Origin: Shinella sp.
Lineage (GTDB): Bacteria; Pseudomonadota; Alphaproteobacteria; Rhizobiales; Rhizobiaceae
DNA length: 64,000 nucleotides
Assembly: GCA_003248775.1 (NCBI GenBank)
Contig: QFQX01000003.1
Span: 1-64,000 of the forward strand
Direction of reading: 5' to 3'
Each line of letters starts with the position of its first letter. The stretch's first letter is position 1. Below, piece after piece: positions 27,501-35,756 of this stretch. The notes under the pieces are model-generated. The model did not search any database. It was not told the origin of the DNA and worked only from the letters and a program-made list of their open reading frames with translations. The position numbers were made by a program, and so were the translations under genes.

Positions 27501-29673
27501 CATCGATATCCTTGAACGGCCCCGATGCGACGCAGAGCTTCGGCGCGTTGATCGCGGCGATCTCGGCGCTGCCGCGCAAATGTTGTTCGAGCACATCGGG
27601 TGCCGCGCGAACGGAGAGCATCGCCCCCTGCGGCTGCTTCTGCATGAGCTTGCCGCGGGTCGCCACCAGCGTCAGCGCATCCTCGAAGGAAATGGCATTG
27701 GCAAGCGTCGCCGCCACGAACTCGCCGACGCTGTGGCCGATCATGGCGTCGGGCTTGAGGCCACGGCTCATCCACAGCCGCGCCAGCGCATGTTCCACCA
27801 GATAGAGGCACGGCTGCGCGATCCGGGTGTCGCGTTGCTCCTCCGCCATGGCGTCCGTCACCGGACCCATGTGGCAGAGGTAATCGCGGACATCGACATT
27901 CGATGTCATCTTGAGCACTTCCGCGCCGCGATCGATCCAGCGGGTGAATTCCGGCTCCCGGTTATAAAGCCCCGCGCCCATGCCGACATATTGCGACCCC
28001 TGGCCGGGGAACATGAAGACGACGGGCGGCGCGACATCCGCCGCTACATTGGTGCTGACCTTCTCTGAGCGAAGCTGCTCCACCGCCGATTTCATGCTGT
28101 CTGCCGCGATAGCCACGCGATGGGCGAAGGGATGCTTCGCTTCCTGCAGCGTGCGAGCAAGCCCTGAAAGCGGCAGATCGGGATTTTTCTCCAGATGGGC
28201 CGCCAGGTTCCCCCGCATGGCGGAAAGCGCTGCCTCGCTACGGGCGGAAAGCGGCAGGATATACGGTCCTTCCCCGTTTTCAATGGTTGCCTCTTCACGA
28301 GGAGGCGCCTGCTCCAGAACGACGTGGATATTGGTACCGCCCACGCCGAACGAGCTCACGCCGGCGCGCCGGGGCGTTTCGCCTTCCGGCCACTCCACCG
28401 TTGTCGTCGGAATGTAGAACGGGCTGCGCTCCAGATCGATCCGCGGATTGGGTGACTTGTAGTTGGGCATTGCGGGGATCTTGCCGTAATGCAGCGCAAG
28501 AGCGGTCTTGATGACGCCCGCAACACCGGCGGCGGCATCCATATGGCCGACATTGCCCTTTATCGACCCGAGCGCGCACATGCCCTGTCCAAGGGCAACA
28601 CCCGAAAAGGCGCCCTTCAGGCCGGAAAACTCGATCGGATCCCCAAGCGGTGTCGCCGTGCCATGGCATTCGACATAGCCGATGGTGGCCGGATCGATAC
28701 CGGCATGGGCGATTGCCGCGGAAATCGCTTCCGCCTGCCCCTCAGCGCTGGGCGCGGTGAAACCGATCTTGTCGGAACCGTCATTGTTCACGCCGTAGCC
28801 ACGGATAACGGCATAGACGCGGTCGCCATCGCGAAGCGCGTCTTCCAGCCGCTTGAGCAGCACGACACCGGCACCGCTGGCGAACACAGTGCCGGAAGCT
28901 TCCGCATCGAAGGGCCGGCAAACGCCATCCTTCGAAACCATCCCGCCTTCCTGATAGAGATAACCACGCTTCTGCGGCAGTGTGATCGACACCCCACCGG
29001 CAAGCGCCATGTCACAGCCATAGGTCAGGAGGTTCTGGCAGGCCTGGGAAATGGCGAGCAGCGATGTGGAGCATGCCGATTGCAGCGTAAACGCCGGACC
29101 GCGAAGATTGAACTTGTAGGCGATTCGGGTCGCAAGCGCGTCCGCCACCGATCCAACGATCTGGTTGAAGCAGCCGATCTGGTAATTCGAGGTGAATTCC
29201 TCCACCTTCGACCTGTCACCAAGCACGTTGTTGATGAGGTAGGTCGGCATGGAGCAGCCGGCGAAAACTCCGACAAGGCCGGTGTCGGCATAGGGGTCAT
29301 AACCGGCGCTTTCCAGCGCTTCCCAGCAAACCTCGAGGAAGACACGGTGCTGCGGATCCGTCACAGCGGCCTCGCGCGGATACATGCCGAAGAATTCCGC
29401 ATCGAACTCTTCGACATCGGCAAGGAAAGGACGGGCGGCGACATAGTCTGCGCCTGCGCGTTCCTCATCCGTGAACGCATCCTCGATCTCGTCAGGCGAG
29501 AAGGTGACGAAGCCGTTTCGCCCCTCCTCGACAAGCTGCCACAGCGCCTCGACGCTTGGGGCTCCGGGAAAACGGCCGGACATACCGACGATGGCAATGC
29601 CATCCGGCGCATAGGCTTCTTCGTGGCCGCCCTCACCCGAACTGCTGTTGAGCGACTGATCGTCTTCCGTCAT
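21535..29673 (-). CDS. hybrid PKS-NRPS megasynthase: KS-AT-ACP-aminotransferase-C-A(Gly)-PCP
   Basis: A 2712-residue multienzyme. Ketosynthase about 24-455 (Cys201, His337, His377). Acyltransferase about 550-850 (GHSVGE with Ser648; HAFH at 744-747, the malonyl-type motif). ACP about 950-1020 (Ser982 in GFDSL). Ala/Pro linker 1025-1150. PLP class III aminotransferase about 1165-1615 (Lys1454 in TYGKVVGG). Condensation about 1645-2070 (intact HHIVCDG, 1778-1784). Adenylation about 2100-2595; its ten-residue specificity code reads D-I-L-Q-L-G-M-I-W-K, one residue from the glycine code DILQLGLIWK. PCP about 2610-2685 (Ser2644). No KR, DH or ER. The expected chemistry is malonyl extension, conversion of the beta-keto to a beta-amino group, then amide bond formation to glycine. 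The layout resembles iturin and microginin aminotransferase modules. Confidence 0.95.
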   Translation of the reverse strand: MTEDDQSLNSSSGEGGHEEAYAPDGIAIVGMSGRFPGAPSVEALWQLVEEGRNGFVTFSPDEIEDAFTDEERAGADYVAARPFLADVEEFDAEFFGMYPREAAVTDPQHRVFLEVCWEALESAGYDPYADTGLVGVFAGCSMPTYLINNVLGDRSKVEEFTSNYQIGCFNQIVGSVADALATRIAYKFNLRGPAFTLQSACSTSLLAISQACQNLLTYGCDMALAGGVSITLPQKRGYLYQEGGMVSKDGVCRPFDAEASGTVFASGAGVVLLKRLEDALRDGDRVYAVIRGYGVNNDGSDKIGFTAPSAEGQAEAISAAIAHAGIDPATIGYVECHGTATPLGDPIEFSGLKGAFSGVALGQGMCALGSIKGNVGHMDAAAGVAGVIKTALALHYGKIPAMPNYKSPNPRIDLERSPFYIPTTTVEWPEGETPRRAGVSSFGVGGTNIHVVLEQAPPREEATIENGEGPYILPLSARSEAALSAMRGNLAAHLEKNPDLPLSGLARTLQEAKHPFAHRVAIAADSMKSAVEQLRSEKVSTNVAADVAPPVVFMFPGQGSQYVGMGAGLYNREPEFTRWIDRGAEVLKMTSNVDVRDYLCHMGPVTDAMAEEQRDTRIAQPCLYLVEHALARLWMSRGLKPDAMIGHSVGEFVAATLANAISFEDALTLVATRGKLMQKQPQGAMLSVRAAPDVLEQHLRGSAEIAAINAPKLCVASGPFKDIDDVCVELEKAGIAFSRLHTSHAFHSSMMEPCIDDLRKQAAKVTYGTATIPYISCVTGNWQTDELGRSPDYWARHCREAVRFSDGLFTLCKDQKPVLIEVGPGRTLSVFASQTIGRGGVSAIIQSMPEHDRADAAVEMLAEAHGKLWMAGRELPWPALPEGSERNLPLPTYPFQRQRHWIDAPPSARRAASAAALQPPLSLVEPNGEIEIMSTISSSPAAVAARIPELETSLLALLSDMSGETLDADCKASTFLELGFDSLFIGQFAQKIDKQFGIKISFRELLSNIPSVADLARYLDGVMPPEPERAPQPAPVVASAPAAVSQPAAAAPAMAAAMVMPAASAPGVTTQRGGGLDTSLEAVLQSQLSLAQTLFAQQFQVLQAAGAASGVPAALPAVQPAFAQSAPQPVAATPVAATPAPASAASTEDQGEIGTERIKLYRPGAKSNAPELTPEKKAFIDNIIATYAERNKGSKAFTEANRRRHADPRTASGFRADWKEMIFPIVSNRSKGSRIWDIDGHEYIDLVNGFGQTAFGHAPDFVVEAMKKQMDAGFAIGPQTLLAGEAAELVCELTGHERVTFCNTGSEAVMAAMRVARAVTGRERIVIFANDYHGQFDEVLVKGRNRTTNPVALPIAAGIPNGSVANMVVLRYGAPESLEWIRANADEVAAVIIEPVQSRHPELRPQEFVRSLREIATASEFALVFDEVVTGFRVHSGGMQAVWGIRGDMATYGKVVGGGMPIGVLTGNSRFMDALDGGYWNYGDDSVPMVAPTFFAGTFVRHPVVLSAVKAVLQHIKGEGAALYDRVATRTEALVAEINSDLEKRGIGPVVNGYKSWFYTDFSSLDPLGGLLYPIMRMNGIHTQDGYPCFLTTEHSEADFQAIAKAYRDGVDTLQSVGILAPKGVSVPAVTSDLPVKKVASAVERPQSASLTEAQSEIWLAAQLGEEASCSFNESFTLTLDGSLDQAIFLKALKTVIDRHDALHIRFDRNGERFSFIPDFDLGVEIVDLSQEGDGEDVLRAIIDDEAHMPFDLVRGPLARAKLVKLGTDRHAFVFTAHHIVCDGWSMSVLVEELSTAYSALMGGKTPEFDPALSFATYATDLAPDAEVNPETQKFWHDQFKDIPEPAEMPFDRAYPEQRTFAGGTCTVKIGADVYKDLKKRGARSGATLFSTLLAALQVMVARLSAQPDVVIAIPSAGQSLLDGQTLVGHCVNLLPLRQMVEASTPFEAHLKATQQLVLKAFEHQDYTYGTLVKTLGVKRDPRRLPLTGIQFNLERVAGNAEFSGLTAKMEPNPKAFSNFDMFLNMIEGADGIRIDVDYNADVLDRETVERWVGHFVSLVTALAKDMEQPIAALSLLSSQETDWLVDGLNRSTVDYDRDAFVFSLFSRKAAEHPDKVAAVHRGKSITYGELDQQSNRLARHIGSVVSGEGQRIALLVDRSLDMLVALLAVMKSGHAYIPLDPGHPEPRLRQTLETARPVAMICDSDAGAALAGDGVAIIRTDSDAKVINGLSGDALETLPTDTETTAYVIFTSGSTGTPKGVAISHRALTNFMLSMEKEPGLAADDTLVAVTTISFDIAGLELYLPLIAGAKVVIADRTQVQDGFALVRLVEESNATVLQATPTLWQMLVEAGMGKTMRLKKLCGGEPLPKDLARTLVRMEGELWNMYGPTETTIWSSVQQVLDNDAPVTIGHPIANTQLYILGQDGRIAPVGVTGELHIGGDGLAQGYFDRPDLTEAAFVSRDVGKGGMQRLYKTGDVGRRLTDGSLQLLGRRDNQIKLRGFRIELGDIEAVISQVEGVRQCAVVGVRNSKGDVSLVCYYVTEPGTSVPDAAGLAALARANLPAYMVPAAWVLETALPQTANGKLDRKALEKRDIRQHEAAAAATKVKPRTEMETRLWTIWKGVLDVENIGVEDNLYALGADSLTIFRIAARMLDAGLPLEAKHLLRHPSIAELAAYAEEQKDAEPAGMTYQIPSLKDFRNGARRRVESVS

Positions 29674-31601
29674 GTAGAACTCCTGCGGAAATGGGATACG
29701 GTCCGTCTCTGCAATGCCGCCCTCTGGTCCGGGGTCATGGCCCTGGACGCTTGTGGCGTCTTGCCGTCGAGGAAGCGTGCGAGCTCGCGAATGGTGGGAT
29801 GCTTGAACAGGGCGATCACATCGACGTTGCGCCCAAGTTCGGTCTCCAGTCCGGCGTGAACCTTCAGGAGCTGAAGCGAGGTCCCGCCGAGGTCGAAGAA
29901 ATTGCGGTCGACGGGGATCTCGGCAGCCCCAAGAGCCTCCTGCCAGAGACGCGTCAGGACTTCCTCGCTACGGCTTTCAGGCGCCTCCGGCTTTGCGCTT
30001 TCGACGGGCGGCAGGGGCAGTTTCGCCCGATCGGTCTTTCCGGCCTGTGTCAGCGGGAATTCCTTGAGCACCATGGCAGCACTCGGGATCATGTAGGCCG
30101 GCAGCGCGCTGCGCAGCTTCTCCATGACGGCCGGGAGGAACCCCGGATTGTCGACGTCGCTTTCGCTCCGTGGATGAAGGTAGGCCACGATCCGTTTGAG
30201 AGACGGCCCCTGCTCGTGGCAGGCGACAACGGCGTCCAGAACCCGCGGGTCCCTGCGCAGCGCGGCCTCGATTTCATCGAGCTCGATGCGCTTGCCGTTG
30301 ATCTTTATCTGGCGGTCCCGCCGTCCCTTGAAAAACAGCGTACCATCGGCTCCCATCGTCGCGAGATCGCCGGTGAGATAGCAACGCACCTCGCCGCCAT
30401 CGCCGGTTTCCACCGTCACGAATTTTTCCGCCGTGAGGTCGGGACGATTGACATAGCCGATCGCCAGGCCGTCGCCGGCGAGCGCAAGCTGCCCTTCGGC
30501 ACCGGCCGCCAGCGGGCGCATGTTCTCGTCGAGAATGAGCAGGTCCGTATTGGCGATGGCGCTGCCGATCGGCAGGTCCTTGGCGTCGAAACCAGCCGGA
30601 ATGGTGAAGGTCGTCGCAATCACCGTCGCCTCGGTAGGACCGTAGGCATTGGTGAGGCGGCAGCCGGGATGCGCGTTCTGGAAACGCCGGGCATGCTCGA
30701 CAGAACCCGCCTCGCCACCGAAGAAGACATGGCGCAGGCTCGGCAGGTCTCCGACCGCATGATCGGCAAACAGGTTGAACAGGCCGGTTGTCAGCAGCAT
30801 CACCGTCACACCGTTTTCGCGGATGACGTTGGAAAGCTCGGCAAGCGAAAAACTGCCCGCGGGCATGCCGGCCAGAGTGCTGCCGTTCAGCAGCGCGCCC
30901 CAGATCTCGAATGTCGCGGCATCGAAGGAAATCGTTGCCGTGTGAAGGACGACGTCCTCGTGATCGAAGAGGACATAGTTCTGGTCGAGCACCAGCCGCG
31001 CGATACCCCTGTGCGGGATGACGACCCCTTTGGGACGGCCGGTCGAGCCGGACGTGTACATCACATAGGCCGGATCCGCTCCGCCGACCTCCGGCAAGGT
31101 GCAGGAAACTCCGGCCGTCAACGTAGGAAGAAGCGCGGAGAGATCGACGATCTTGCCCGCACCGACCGCAGGCAGCTCGATATCAGGCCCGTGCGAGGAA
31201 TCGGTGAAAATGACCTTCGGCGCGCATTCGCCGATGACATAGGCCAGATGATCCGCCGGGAAGGCCGGATCGACGGGAAGATAGGCAGCCCCGGCCTTCA
31301 GGATGCCAAGCTTGGCAACCACCGTCGAAAGCGCGCGCGGAACCAGCAGGGCGACCACTTCGCCCTTTCCCACTCCGCATGAAAGCAGGTAGGCCGCCAA
31401 TGCGTCCGAGAGACGATCGAGTTCGCCATAGGTAAGAGAATAACTACCGAAGACCAGAGCCCGCGCATCGGGATCCGAATTTGCATGGTCACGGAAGATA
31501 TCATGGATACTCCGCCGCCTGTCGTAATGAGCTCTTCTCTGGAGCCCTCCGTCCGACGCAATGCCAGCGCCGTTCATTCCGTAGCCTGAGGTGTAACTCA
31601 T
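29670..31601 (-). CDS. NRPS loading module: adenylation-PCP
   Basis: A 643-residue protein: adenylation domain about 30-535 (A3 motif YTSGSTGRPKG at 182-192, A5 NAYGPTEATV, A7 YLTGD, A10 Lys522) and carrier domain about 545-615 (Ser575 in LGGTSLQL). No condensation domain, so it is probably the starter module whose aminoacyl group passes directly to the ketosynthase of the next protein. By alignment to GrsA the specificity code reads D-A-F-L-F-G-A-V-I-K, which leans to a hydrophobic residue such as leucine; this is a weak call. The ATG has GGGGGAAG upstream, and the stop overlaps the next gene by ATGA. Confidence 0.92.
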   Translation of the reverse strand: MSYTSGYGMNGAGIASDGGLQRRAHYDRRRSIHDIFRDHANSDPDARALVFGSYSLTYGELDRLSDALAAYLLSCGVGKGEVVALLVPRALSTVVAKLGILKAGAAYLPVDPAFPADHLAYVIGECAPKVIFTDSSHGPDIELPAVGAGKIVDLSALLPTLTAGVSCTLPEVGGADPAYVMYTSGSTGRPKGVVIPHRGIARLVLDQNYVLFDHEDVVLHTATISFDAATFEIWGALLNGSTLAGMPAGSFSLAELSNVIRENGVTVMLLTTGLFNLFADHAVGDLPSLRHVFFGGEAGSVEHARRFQNAHPGCRLTNAYGPTEATVIATTFTIPAGFDAKDLPIGSAIANTDLLILDENMRPLAAGAEGQLALAGDGLAIGYVNRPDLTAEKFVTVETGDGGEVRCYLTGDLATMGADGTLFFKGRRDRQIKINGKRIELDEIEAALRRDPRVLDAVVACHEQGPSLKRIVAYLHPRSESDVDNPGFLPAVMEKLRSALPAYMIPSAAMVLKEFPLTQAGKTDRAKLPLPPVESAKPEAPESRSEEVLTRLWQEALGAAEIPVDRNFFDLGGTSLQLLKVHAGLETELGRNVDVIALFKHPTIRELARFLDGKTPQASRAMTPDQRAALQRRTVSHFRRSST

Positions 31602-32009
31602 CGGCTTCCCCCGTAACCTGGATGGTCCGAAACACGCTTCGACGGGGGAACTTCACACGCCACTGCCAGAACGAACCTGGCGACCGGCTTTCCCCCGTGG
31701 CCAGAATTTCACGACGGGGAGAAATGGAAAGCTGGTCATTGGGGTGAACCCGGCGACCGATAAGGACTTGCGAACTAAGTCATTCGGCCAGTCGGGGCAT
31801 GGCCAGCCCATCTACCACCATATCGTCTGGCCGAAAGCACTATCGCCAGCATGGAACACAGCACGTCCCGAAAGCAGCATCAGCGCTATAGGATCGCAAC
31901 CGATGTGAAGAAAAACAAACACATGCGGGTATCGCCCCGAACAGCCGGCAGCCTGCAGCCTGCAGACGCTTTCCATCATCGCGTTCAGAAGGGAGAAAAT
32001 GGCTGCCGA
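31602..32009. promoter_or_regulatory. 408-bp intergenic region with repeated ACGGGGGAA motif upstream of the NRPS operon
   Basis: No gene was recognised here. On the plus strand TTCCCCCGT occurs at 31606-31614 and 31690-31698, and its reverse complement ACGGGGGAA at 31642-31650, with a near copy ACGGGGAGAA at 31714-31723. The copy at 31606 overlaps the ribosome site of the A-PCP gene. The remainder (31750-32009) is the downstream side of the GH16 gene and shows no clear feature. Confidence 0.5.
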
Positions 32010-32873
32010 TCAGTCGAGCGTATAGGCCTTGGCATAATCGACATACATGTAGGAGGGATTGGGGGTCAGGGCCCTGTCGCCCTCCTCGACTAGAGCGAGA
32101 TTGATCAGCATATACATCGGCTGACGATGTTCCGGCTGCGTCTCGGTCTTCCACACAAGGCGGCCATCGAAATACATCCGGATGAACGCCGGGTCGATCT
32201 TTACGCCATAGGTATGAAACTCGGTCGGGTCGGCATCCTTGAAGACCTCAATGCGCTTACCCTTGGAATAGTGCCGCCCGTCCTTGTGCCACACATGGAC
32301 GACGGATGAGTAAGCCTCAGGTTTATCGCCATAGAACTCGAGTACGTCGATTTCCGCGGTCGCCTTGGAACGGTCACGGCCGATCAGCCAGAAAGCCGGC
32401 CAGACGCCGGACCCGAGCGGCAGGCGCGCCCGGATTTCGAAATAACCATATTGCTGGGCAAAGCCGTTACCCTTGGTATCGACAGAGGCGAGCATGCCTG
32501 AGCGCCACTCGCCCTTTTCGTTGCTGCTGGCTTCTATGCGAAGCACCCCCCCATCCGTTGTGAAGGGGAAACCTTCCTTCGGCGCGGCAAAGCGTGCGCC
32601 CCCGAAATCTCCGGACCAGGGCGTATGCGCGATCCAGCGTGTTCCCGGTCCCCATTCGGAGACATCGAGATCGTTGAACTCCTCGGAAAAAGAGAGCGTC
32701 ATGGCGGTGAGGTCTATGCCGTCGCCGCTGTCGCCGGGAACGGCCTCCTCGGCATGCGAAGGCGGAACCAGCAGGAAAGCCGCCAGGGCCAATCCTGCAA
32801 CCCAACTGCCCGAACCTCCGCGAAGACCGAAACCACATCGGAAGCTGGCATATCGATGCTCAAAGTACGACAT
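32010..32873 (-). CDS. secreted glycoside hydrolase family 16 endo-glycanase (ExoK/ExsH-like)
   Basis: A 287-residue protein with a signal peptide (hydrophobic core WVAGLALAAFLLVPPSHA) and a GH16 jelly-roll domain. The catalytic ExDxxE motif is EIDVLE at 174-179; GSGVWPAFWLIG lies just before it. Family members cleave beta-1,3/1,4-glucans or galactans and in rhizobia trim exopolysaccharide (ExoK). It heads the polysaccharide locus and is divergent from the Wzy-like polymerase gene. The ribosome site is weak. Confidence 0.9.
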   Translation of the reverse strand: MSYFEHRYASFRCGFGLRGGSGSWVAGLALAAFLLVPPSHAEEAVPGDSGDGIDLTAMTLSFSEEFNDLDVSEWGPGTRWIAHTPWSGDFGGARFAAPKEGFPFTTDGGVLRIEASSNEKGEWRSGMLASVDTKGNGFAQQYGYFEIRARLPLGSGVWPAFWLIGRDRSKATAEIDVLEFYGDKPEAYSSVVHVWHKDGRHYSKGKRIEVFKDADPTEFHTYGVKIDPAFIRMYFDGRLVWKTETQPEHRQPMYMLINLALVEEGDRALTPNPSYMYVDYAKAYTLD

Positions 32874-33132
32874 GGCAAATGCATATCGCGCCGGTCATCT
32901 GGTCGCATAGAGCCGAATTCGGATCGGCCCCTACCGAAAAAGACTTAAGCACGGATGTAAATACAGGGGCTTTGCTTCCATGCTAAATTATTCAGCGCTC
33001 ACAGATAGTTGAACAAAGACTGAGGTTTGATTGCCCGTCGATGCCGAGTTTCCGGACGCCGGGCGGGATTTGCCGGAATGGCTTCGTGGCCCCGGCACCA
33101 TTCGATAATCCGCTGGATGGGACGAGGACCAA

Positions 33133-34584
33133 ATGGGTATTGAGTTGATGGGACTGATTACCATCCTTGTGGGATGCGTGATCCTCGCAGCACCTGCGAA
33201 CTGGGCTTTCACCATCATGGTGGTTTCGACGGTCTTCGGCGCTGCGGCGGCGATCGGCCTTCCGGCGCTTGGCGGACCGACGGTGCTGGTGCCAAGCCTG
33301 TTTCTCGTCTTCTTCGCCATCAGGATGTTCATGGCCGCCGGAGAAGGCCCGCTGCTTGCATCCATGCAGCCGGGTCGAGCAGGCTTCTGGCTTTTGCTGC
33401 TGACTGCCTTCGGTCTTTTGAGCGCGATCTACTTTCCGAGACTGTTCGAAGGCATGACCGACACGATGACGGTGGAACGCGTCAATAGCACACGCTCGAC
33501 AATCGCACTGACACCGCTGCGTTTCTCGTCCAACAACATCACCCAGACCGTTTACGCTCTGGGCGGCCTTGTCTGTTTCGCCGCCGTCTTCGCCTATTTC
33601 CGCCACTCAGGAAAGCCGGAGCACCTGATCAAGGCCATCCTCCTGCTTGCCGCCGTGGATCTCGGCTTCGCCGTCATCGATGTCGTCACCTATTTCACCG
33701 GTACGGAATACCTTCTGAGTTTCGTCCGTACGGCAAACTACGCCCTCCTCACCGCCTCCGAGAAAGGTGGTCTGAAGCGTATCTCGGGAACATTCCCCGA
33801 AGCATCCGCCTTCTCGGAATACACGCTCGTCCTGTTTGCCGTGATCGCCAGCCTCTGGCTCGACCGGGTACGGACACGAGACACCGGAATCCTGTCTTTG
33901 GCGCTGCTGGTAGCTCTGCTGCTTTCGACATCCGCCACCGCTCTCATCGGCATCGGCGTGGTGGTGCCTTATCTGTGGATGCGCGCAGTGCTCGACACGA
34001 TGCAGGGCTCGACAGGCGAAGGACGACCGGTCTTCATCGCCGCCTGCATCGCACTCATTCCGCTTGCGGTACTGACAACATTCGTCGTCTTTCCGGGTCT
34101 CATCGACCATCTGGGTGACTTCCTGGATGAGATGCTGCTCTCCAAGGCCGAGAGCCAGTCCGGCAAGGAGCGCTTCATGTGGAATGCCATGGCCTACGAA
34201 GCTTTCCTCAACACCAACGGCCTCGGAGCCGGGCTGGGAAGCGCCCGCGCCTCGAGCTACATTCTCGTTCTGCTATCCAATCTGGGCATCGCCGGAACCG
34301 CGCTGTTTGGATTATTCGTCTTTTCCATCCTGATCGGCCGGTCGCAACCCGCATCCCGTGACGAGGACGTCACCGGGGCAACGATACGCGCCGCAAGGAC
34401 CGGTCTGATCGCTCTGCTCGCCGCCGCCTGTATTTCCGGCACCGTCTACGATCTCGGACTGATGTTCTACATCTTGGCCGGCAGCATCGCTGCTCTTGCA
34501 GGCGAACGCGTATCCGTGGCGAGACCATTTCCCGTCACCGGCAGTTTCAGCGGCTTTCCGGGCATCCGGGACGGACGCCAATGA
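33133..34584 (+). CDS. O-antigen ligase/Wzy-type polysaccharide polymerase
   Basis: A 483-residue integral membrane protein with about ten to twelve hydrophobic segments and a large loop (about residues 95-150), typical of Wzy/WaaL/ExoQ proteins. The C-terminal half contains GKERFMWNAMAYEAFLNTNGLGAGLGSARASSY-type sequence (around residues 350-380), like the RW/GxGxGS signature region of the family. It probably joins repeat units at the periplasmic face. The ATG follows GAGGACCAA. The stop overlaps the pyruvyl transferase start (ATGA). Confidence 0.85.
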   Translation: MGIELMGLITILVGCVILAAPANWAFTIMVVSTVFGAAAAIGLPALGGPTVLVPSLFLVFFAIRMFMAAGEGPLLASMQPGRAGFWLLLLTAFGLLSAIYFPRLFEGMTDTMTVERVNSTRSTIALTPLRFSSNNITQTVYALGGLVCFAAVFAYFRHSGKPEHLIKAILLLAAVDLGFAVIDVVTYFTGTEYLLSFVRTANYALLTASEKGGLKRISGTFPEASAFSEYTLVLFAVIASLWLDRVRTRDTGILSLALLVALLLSTSATALIGIGVVVPYLWMRAVLDTMQGSTGEGRPVFIAACIALIPLAVLTTFVVFPGLIDHLGDFLDEMLLSKAESQSGKERFMWNAMAYEAFLNTNGLGAGLGSARASSYILVLLSNLGIAGTALFGLFVFSILIGRSQPASRDEDVTGATIRAARTGLIALLAAACISGTVYDLGLMFYILAGSIAALAGERVSVARPFPVTGSFSGFPGIRDGRQ

Positions 34585-35756
34585 AGATCCTGGTCTTCAA
34601 CGTCAAATACAGCGAGAACCTCGGCGACGGCATTCTCGCCCAATGCATCGAACACGCGTTGACCATGGACGCCGGTACACAGGTCGAGACGATCGATCTC
34701 GCCGGACGCACCGCATTCGGCACCACCCACCAGAATCGGCAATATGCCATCCACGTTCTGCATGCCCTTCCCTCCTTCGCACGGCGGTTTGCGGTGACGT
34801 CCATTCTCCGGCCCAAGCTCGAAAAGCTCGAAAGGGAATGGAACCGAAAGCTTGCTGCTGTCGATGCAGTCGTACTGGGCGGCGGCAACCTCTTTCAGGA
34901 TGACGACCTGAACTTTCCGCTGAAGATCGGTACGCTGCTGGAATGCATCCGCCGCAGCGGCAAGCCGCTGGCGATCTATGCCGTCGGTGTCGGCGGAGAC
35001 TGGTCGGCCCAGGCGCGCGAACTGTTCGGCCTCGTTGAGAAAACCAACCTCGTTCACCTTTCCGTTCGCGACGGCAAGGCGCTGGAAAACTGGAACAGGC
35101 ATTTTCGAGAGGGACCAGCCCCTACCATCGTTCCCGATCCCGGCCTGCTCGCTACGCACTTTCTCGAAGGGGAAACAGAACTGGACAGGACCGGCGGCAA
35201 GGTCGGCATCTGCGTCACCGATCCGGTCATCCTTACGCGTCACGCGGGAAGACGCTCGGCGGAGATATGCTTCAGAAGGGCCGAGGAATATCGCGAACTC
35301 ATCCGTCTTCTGGCACGGAAAGGCTGTTCCGTTCGCTTGTTCACCAATGGCGCGCGGGAGGACCAGAGATTTGCCGAGAAGGTTCTCAATGACGAGGACA
35401 TGATACTCTATCGCACCACTGGCGTGATCGACCTGATCGAACGCCCGCAGGTTCCACAGGATGTCATGGATATCCTGCGATCGCTCTCCGTGATCGTCGC
35501 CCATCGGCTGCATGCGTGTATCGCGGCGTATTCACTCGGCGTACCGCATGTAGGCCTGGGATGGGATACCAAGGTCGCCAGTTTCTTCCGGTCCGTCGGC
35601 CGCGAAGCCTATTTCGCCGGTGGCAAGACGGCGACTCCAGCCCACGTCGCAGCACTGGTGACAGAAGCCGAAGCCAACGGAATCGACCCGGACAGACACG
35701 ACGCAAAGCTGCTCGAAGCACTCGAAGGCGTGCGCTGCATGCAAAATAAATTTTGA
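34581..35756 (+). CDS. polysaccharide pyruvyl transferase family protein
   Basis: A 391-residue protein of the polysaccharide pyruvyl transferase family, which transfers pyruvate from phosphoenolpyruvate to form ketals on sugars (as ExoV does on succinoglycan). Visible signatures are VLGGGNLFQDDD in the first half and the C-terminal VIVAHRLHACIAAYSLGVP, the conserved His-rich segment near the active site. It is translationally coupled to the polymerase gene by ATGA. The target sugar is unknown. Confidence 0.88.
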   Translation: MKILVFNVKYSENLGDGILAQCIEHALTMDAGTQVETIDLAGRTAFGTTHQNRQYAIHVLHALPSFARRFAVTSILRPKLEKLEREWNRKLAAVDAVVLGGGNLFQDDDLNFPLKIGTLLECIRRSGKPLAIYAVGVGGDWSAQARELFGLVEKTNLVHLSVRDGKALENWNRHFREGPAPTIVPDPGLLATHFLEGETELDRTGGKVGICVTDPVILTRHAGRRSAEICFRRAEEYRELIRLLARKGCSVRLFTNGAREDQRFAEKVLNDEDMILYRTTGVIDLIERPQVPQDVMDILRSLSVIVAHRLHACIAAYSLGVPHVGLGWDTKVASFFRSVGREAYFAGGKTATPAHVAALVTEAEANGIDPDRHDAKLLEALEGVRCMQNKF

